Assembly (NCBI RefSeq): GCF_027596085.1
Contig: NC_072451.1
Location: 8,027,513-8,091,512 of the forward strand
Reading direction: 5' to 3'
Origin: Anoplopoma fimbria
Lineage: Eukaryota; Chordata; Actinopteri; Perciformes; Anoplopomatidae
Length of the DNA stretch: 64,000 bases
The position numbers and the translations under genes were made by a program. Below the pieces are notes generated by a model, which saw only the letters and a program-made list of their open reading frames with translations, had not been told where the DNA came from and did not search any database. The number at the start of each line of letters is the position of its first letter. The first letter of the stretch is position 1. Shown here in pieces: positions 60,901 to 64,000 of this stretch.

Positions 60901-62530
60901 TCCTGTCTGTTTGCCAGCCCAATTACACTGCCCTCGGCTGCCTGGACACACCACTCTTTGTCAGCCAATCAGACGCTTGCACTGGTGACCCTGATGACAT
61001 CATGAGAGCCAGGAAGACCTTCCCATCCAAAGAGGCTGCTCTGAGTCTGTATACAGCTGTTTACCTGGCAGTGAGTGTCTCTGTTTAATGTAACAGGTGC
61101 TGGAAATGTCCATCAAGCAGTTTATCTTCACCACTGCTAAAGGGAGAATAAGCATGAACCTACCATACAGCTGGTTCTGAATAGTGTCACAGAAATAAAA
61201 TGACTGTCCTCTCCAGATGTATGTCATGTCCTGTATCGGTTCCAGAGGAGGTCGTCTGACTGGCCCTATCCTCAGCCTCTCATTGGTCAGTCTGGCTGTG
61301 CTAACAGGCATCAACAGAGTGGCCGAGTACCGAAACCACTGGAGTGATGTCTTTGCTGGACAAGCCATCGGGGGAGCTATCGCTGTCTTTCTGGTCAGTT
61401 ATTATACATCTATACGTCACTTATGATCCATTTTAGATGACACTGAAACTTTTCACAGCTTCATTGTGCGTATTATTAATGGATATTTAGGCCATTGAAA
61501 TTCACCTTCTTGATCAATCTTACTGTTGATTTATTTGTTTGTTTTGTCTTTTTCCACTGAGGCCACACTTCAGTGTTCTAGATTTCTCTGTAATGAGACA
61601 ACCCAATGGCCAGGAAAAATGACTGGCATTGCAAGTTTTTGCAAACGACGGAAATGTTGAAAGACGCCATTTAGCATTTGATCAGAGCAAGTGACACAGT
61701 GCAACAAGAGACGTGCAGAGCAGGTGACGCAGTTTATCAAGCAACCAGTTAAAAGTTACATGGTTTAAAAATAAGCGATCAAAGAGCAGTTGGGAGATGT
61801 GGTAGATCGGACAAACAAACACAGGACTTTTACCCGGGAGAACACTGTTTGTGTTCCGCATTGAACCAAGAGTAAACATTGACTAAGTAAGAGGTCTAAA
61901 ACAGAAGTCTACTTAACCAGAGTAATTGGAAAAAAGCTTTGGACGATTTATGCACCTAATCCTGAACATTTTTAGTTCCCATTAAGTGTTATTTAGTTGA
62001 ACAGTTCTCATATACTGCTAGTCCTGATAGCTACAAAAAAATACTCTATAATTCATATATAAACTACATAATCAATTCATACGTAACCCAGGTAATCGTG
62101 AGCCAGGACAGTGATGTAGTATAAAGAATGATAGGCTGATGGGTCTAAAAGTTCAATTCAATTTATTTGGTATAGCCCAAAATCACAAATTAGCCTCAGA
62201 GGGCTTTACAATCAGGTCCCAGAACCCTCACTCCACAGGAAAAACTCCCCTAAAAAACCCCTTTAACAGGGAGAAAAAAGGAAGAAACCTATGGGAGAGC
62301 AACAGAGAAGGGATCCTTCTCCCAGGATGGACAGAATGCAATAGATGTCATGTGTACAGAATGAACAACATAACAGAGTTACAACACATTCAATGTATAT
62401 GAAAAATTATTCATATAATCAGAGTAGTAAGCAGAGTAACGAAGGAAAAAATTAAGACTACTTATAATAACAGCAGCAATGACTATAGTAGAATTGAAAT
62501 AATGATATAGGGAATAGTAATAGTAATGTG

Positions 62531-62567
<37 letters not shown>

Positions 62568-64000
62568 GTAGCCGTGGGTGTCAGCCGGGTCACAGCAGGA
62601 GGCACGACCAAGGTCCAGGTACCACATCGGTTCATGGAAACCTGCGAGGCGAGAAAGCACAAAGACTCCAGGGTAGAAGCAAAGCCAATAAGTGTAATAG
62701 TACAGGGAATAATAATAGTAATGTGACTAATGATAATAGTGGTAGTGGGTGTCAGCAGGGCCACAGGAGGAGGCACAACCACAATCCAGATATAACCCAG
62801 ATTAATGGAAGCCTGCGAGGCGAGAAAGCAAAAGGACTCCGGGGAAGAAGCAAAGTCCGTAATGTGCATAAATAGGACATGAATACATAAAGATGGAGGG
62901 AGAGAAGAGGAGAGAGGAGCTCAGTGTAACCTAGGTAGTCCCCCAGCTGTCTAGGCATATAGCAGCAATTCTAGGGGCTGGACCAAGGCGAACCTGAACC
63001 AGCCCTAACTATAAGCGCTATCAAAAAGGAAAGTCTTAAGCCTACTCTTAAAAGTGGTGAGTGTGTCTGCCCCCCCAGACTGAAACCTGGTTCCACAGAA
63101 GAGGAGCCTGATAACTGAAGGCTCTGGCTCCCATCCTACTTTTATATACTCTAGGAAGCACAAGTAACCCTGCATTGAGGGAATAGTAAGTAAGATTAGC
63201 CCTGGACAGCAAAGACAACACACACTCACATCAGAATTTATCCACAGTCTTACTCCCATTAAAATCAATGATCAGTCAAATAAATCCAAAGTCATCAACA
63301 CCAAGACTTTCTGTAACCCTTGCATTTGCCAACAGACAGACAGTAAACAACGGCAGATTGTCCTGTTCCTCTGATCCTGTAACTTCTTTTTACTCTTATT
63401 ACAATATTGATGTTGAAATTACTTTCCCTGTGTTACATTTAAAGTAGTTTTTCAAACTAACCAAAGAATCCCAGAGCCTCCTTTCAGAGAGTCAGACCAC
63501 TGCTCTGCACACCATTATGTTACTTAGCAAAGATATTTAGGCTCTTTCCTTCTTAGAGGACAGATCTAATGGACTAAATTGCTGCAGGACACACAAACAC
63601 ACTGCACACAAGTTGTTGTTGCTTGAATGAACTTGAAATCCTCTTTTGTGTAACAAGTCATGCACAACAGTGTTGTGGGGACAAAAAGCTGGGTCACAGA
63701 AACAATATATAACAAATGAGGGAGCTATGTCTCAATAGCTCAAAACATATAAGCCCCTTATTTAATTATTCGTGTTAGGCCTACGCCTTTTGTCGTATGA
63801 CTTTGTTGTGCTAAGATAAGATAATCCTTTATTAGTTCCACAGCGAGGAAATTTGCAACATGTTTTCCTTGTCATATACAATTTTTATTTGGGTCGTGCA
63901 AATATTAGATTTGTCTGAAAAGAATAATTTGAAATGATTAAAATGACCATATGCCTCTTGTTCTTTCTGTTTCTAGGTGGTGTTTGTGGTTCAGTATTTT
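57760..64000 (+). CDS. plppr5: PLPPR5 (phospholipid phosphatase-related 5, PRG-5), 5' part, runs off window
   Basis: Join of 57760-57963, 58853-58985, 60820-61070, 61217-61393 and 63977-64000 (window end); 263 codons visible of about 320. Exons 1, 2 (within one codon) and 4 match human PLPPR5 in length, and all junctions are GT/AG in compatible phases. The protein is a six-pass plasma-membrane member of the lipid phosphate phosphatase-related family linked to neurite and filopodium formation. Key blocks: MLYFQVVILAATVML (helix 1), DCCYVNPMVRRTFRFLG, NAGQLVTG, PNYTALGC, RKTFPSKEAALS (C2 motif with PSKE instead of PSGH, residues 181-184) and INRVAEYRNHWSDV (C3 remnant). Catalytic residues are lost, as in the family. 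It diverges from the PLPPR4 promoter. The teleost paralogue (a or b) was not resolved. Confidence 0.94.
58853..58985 (+). CDS. plppr5: PLPPR5 coding exon 2
   Basis: ISGVELVIFLLHYNSNNLYD then QEKAVVMGDCCYVNPMVRRT and FRFL, ending phase 1. The second half closely matches human QEKTILTGDCCYINPLVRRTVRFL; the first half is more divergent than expected. Acceptor ctcag, donor gtaatg. Confidence 0.93.
59058..59415. repeat. Probable MITE in PLPPR5 intron 2
   Basis: taaaggtgcaatgtgtcaga at the left edge and the following gacagaattttag resemble a frequent short fish element. No clear right inverted terminus was identified. It includes ccggagctgggatttgtgct. Confidence 0.4.
60390..60705. mobile_element. 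MITE with inverted gtgtaggatttag / ctaaatcctcca ends
   Basis: The left side reads cagtgtgtaggatttaggag and the right side ccactaaatcctccaaactg, imperfect inverted repeats of about 20 bp. No coding capacity. It ends about 115 bp before PLPPR5 exon 3. Confidence 0.65.
60820..61070 (+). CDS. plppr5: PLPPR5 coding exon 3
   Basis: GVYFFGLFGADIFVNAGQLV then TGCLAPHFLSVCQPNYTALG, DACTGDPDDIMRARKTFPSK and EAALSLYTAVYLA. Includes helix 3, the extracellular loop (sequon NYT) and the altered C2 motif. In human the last two blocks are also contiguous. Acceptor cgtag, donor gtgagt, phase 0. Confidence 0.95.
61217..61393 (+). CDS. plppr5: PLPPR5 coding exon 4
   Basis: 59 codons, MYVMSCIGSRGGRLTGPILS to GQAIGGAIAVFL, with VLTGINRVAEYRNHWSDVFA carrying the conserved His and Asp of C3 but Asn for Ser before Arg. 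Same length as human. Acceptor tccag, donor gtcagt. Confidence 0.95.
62148..63290. mobile_element. Composite fish interspersed repeat in PLPPR5 intron 4
   Basis: Begins ttcaattcaatttatttggt and agcccaaaatcacaaattag, with agagggctttacaatcaggt and aaaactcccctaaaaaaccc, a layout repeated throughout fish genomes. It ends with tatcaaaaaggaaagtctta, gactgaaacctggttccaca and gataactgaaggctctggct. The minus strand of the right part reads TTFKSRLKTFLFD. It encloses the tandem repeat at 62512-62880. Class is not known to me. Confidence 0.75.
62512..62880 (+). repeat. Two tandem units of about 190 bp within the composite repeat
   Basis: Each unit starts agggaatagtaatagtaatg or its variant at 62703, then gggtgtcagc.gg, aggaggcac.acca, aaacctgcgaggcgagaaag / aagcctgcgaggcgagaaag and agaagcaaag. 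Unit 1 carries an (AAT)n tract at 62527-62565. Confidence 0.85.
63812..63862 (-). mobile_element. Rex1-like LINE 3' terminus (short copy) in PLPPR5 intron 4
   Basis: taagataagataatccttta then ttagttccacagcgaggaaa is the reverse of the same 3' end, with the tandem tail at the left. It lies about 115 bp before PLPPR5 exon 5. Confidence 0.72.
63977..64000 (+). CDS. plppr5: PLPPR5 coding exon 5, first 8 codons (cut by window end)
   Basis: After tttctag the sequence reads VVFVVQYF, matching human VVCVVNNF at the start of the cytoplasmic tail. The remainder lies beyond the window. Confidence 0.85.

Larger units (their letters stand above)
61394..63976 (+). other. PLPPR5 intron 4
   Basis: Contains the composite repeat 62148-63290 and a Rex1-like terminus at 63812; the rest is unremarkable. 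Confidence 0.8.

Overview
This window is vertebrate nuclear DNA, almost certainly from a teleost fish. The genes have short exons and long introns. The repeat content is typical of fish: Tc1-like transposons of the inverted/direct-repeat type, a TTAA-flanked piggyBac-type MITE, Rex1/L2/Tx1-like LINE remnants, long CA/GT, GA and GATA microsatellites, and a familiar ~1 kb fish interspersed repeat. No bacterial or viral gene organisation, CRISPR array, rRNA or tRNA was seen.

Three protein-coding genes can be read exon by exon. (1) PLPPR4 (PRG-1) lies on the minus strand from 42521 down to 10209 in 11 coding exons. Summed exon lengths give 3117 nt, an intact frame of 1038 codons plus stop, and every junction has GT/AG sites. 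(2) TYW3, a wybutosine tRNA-modification enzyme, is on the plus strand at 51216-52761 in 6 exons. (3) PLPPR5 is on the plus strand from 57760 and runs off the window end inside its fifth exon. PLPPR4 and PLPPR5 are paralogous six-pass neuronal membrane proteins related to lipid phosphate phosphatases but lacking catalytic residues. They are arranged head to head about 15 kb apart, with TYW3 between them.

Layout: 1-10208 is 3' flank of PLPPR4 (possibly including long 3' UTR) with only simple repeats recognised. 10209-42521 is PLPPR4; its introns hold an L2-like LINE remnant, a Tc1 element nested in another repeat, a Rex1-like LINE end, CA repeats and a piggyBac-like MITE. 42522-51215 is the PLPPR4 promoter side, a very long GT tract, a broken Tx1-like LINE, and a Tc1 copy (B). 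51216-52793 is TYW3. 52794-57759 holds a LINE tail and a second, nearly identical Tc1 copy (C). 57760-64000 is PLPPR5 with MITEs and a composite fish repeat in its introns.

The most notable points are: a coding minisatellite that turns part of the PLPPR4 cytoplasmic tail into an Asn/Phe/Pro repeat (about 14 NFNP units); a probable one-base frame error or allele near the end of TYW3; a GATA tract starting 8 bases after the PLPPR4 exon-1 splice donor; and two Tc1 copies sharing ~225 bp of non-transposon DNA beyond a truncated right terminus. I see no clearly new multi-gene system here. PLPPR4, TYW3 and PLPPR5 assignments rest on protein similarity recalled from the human orthologues; no database search was run.
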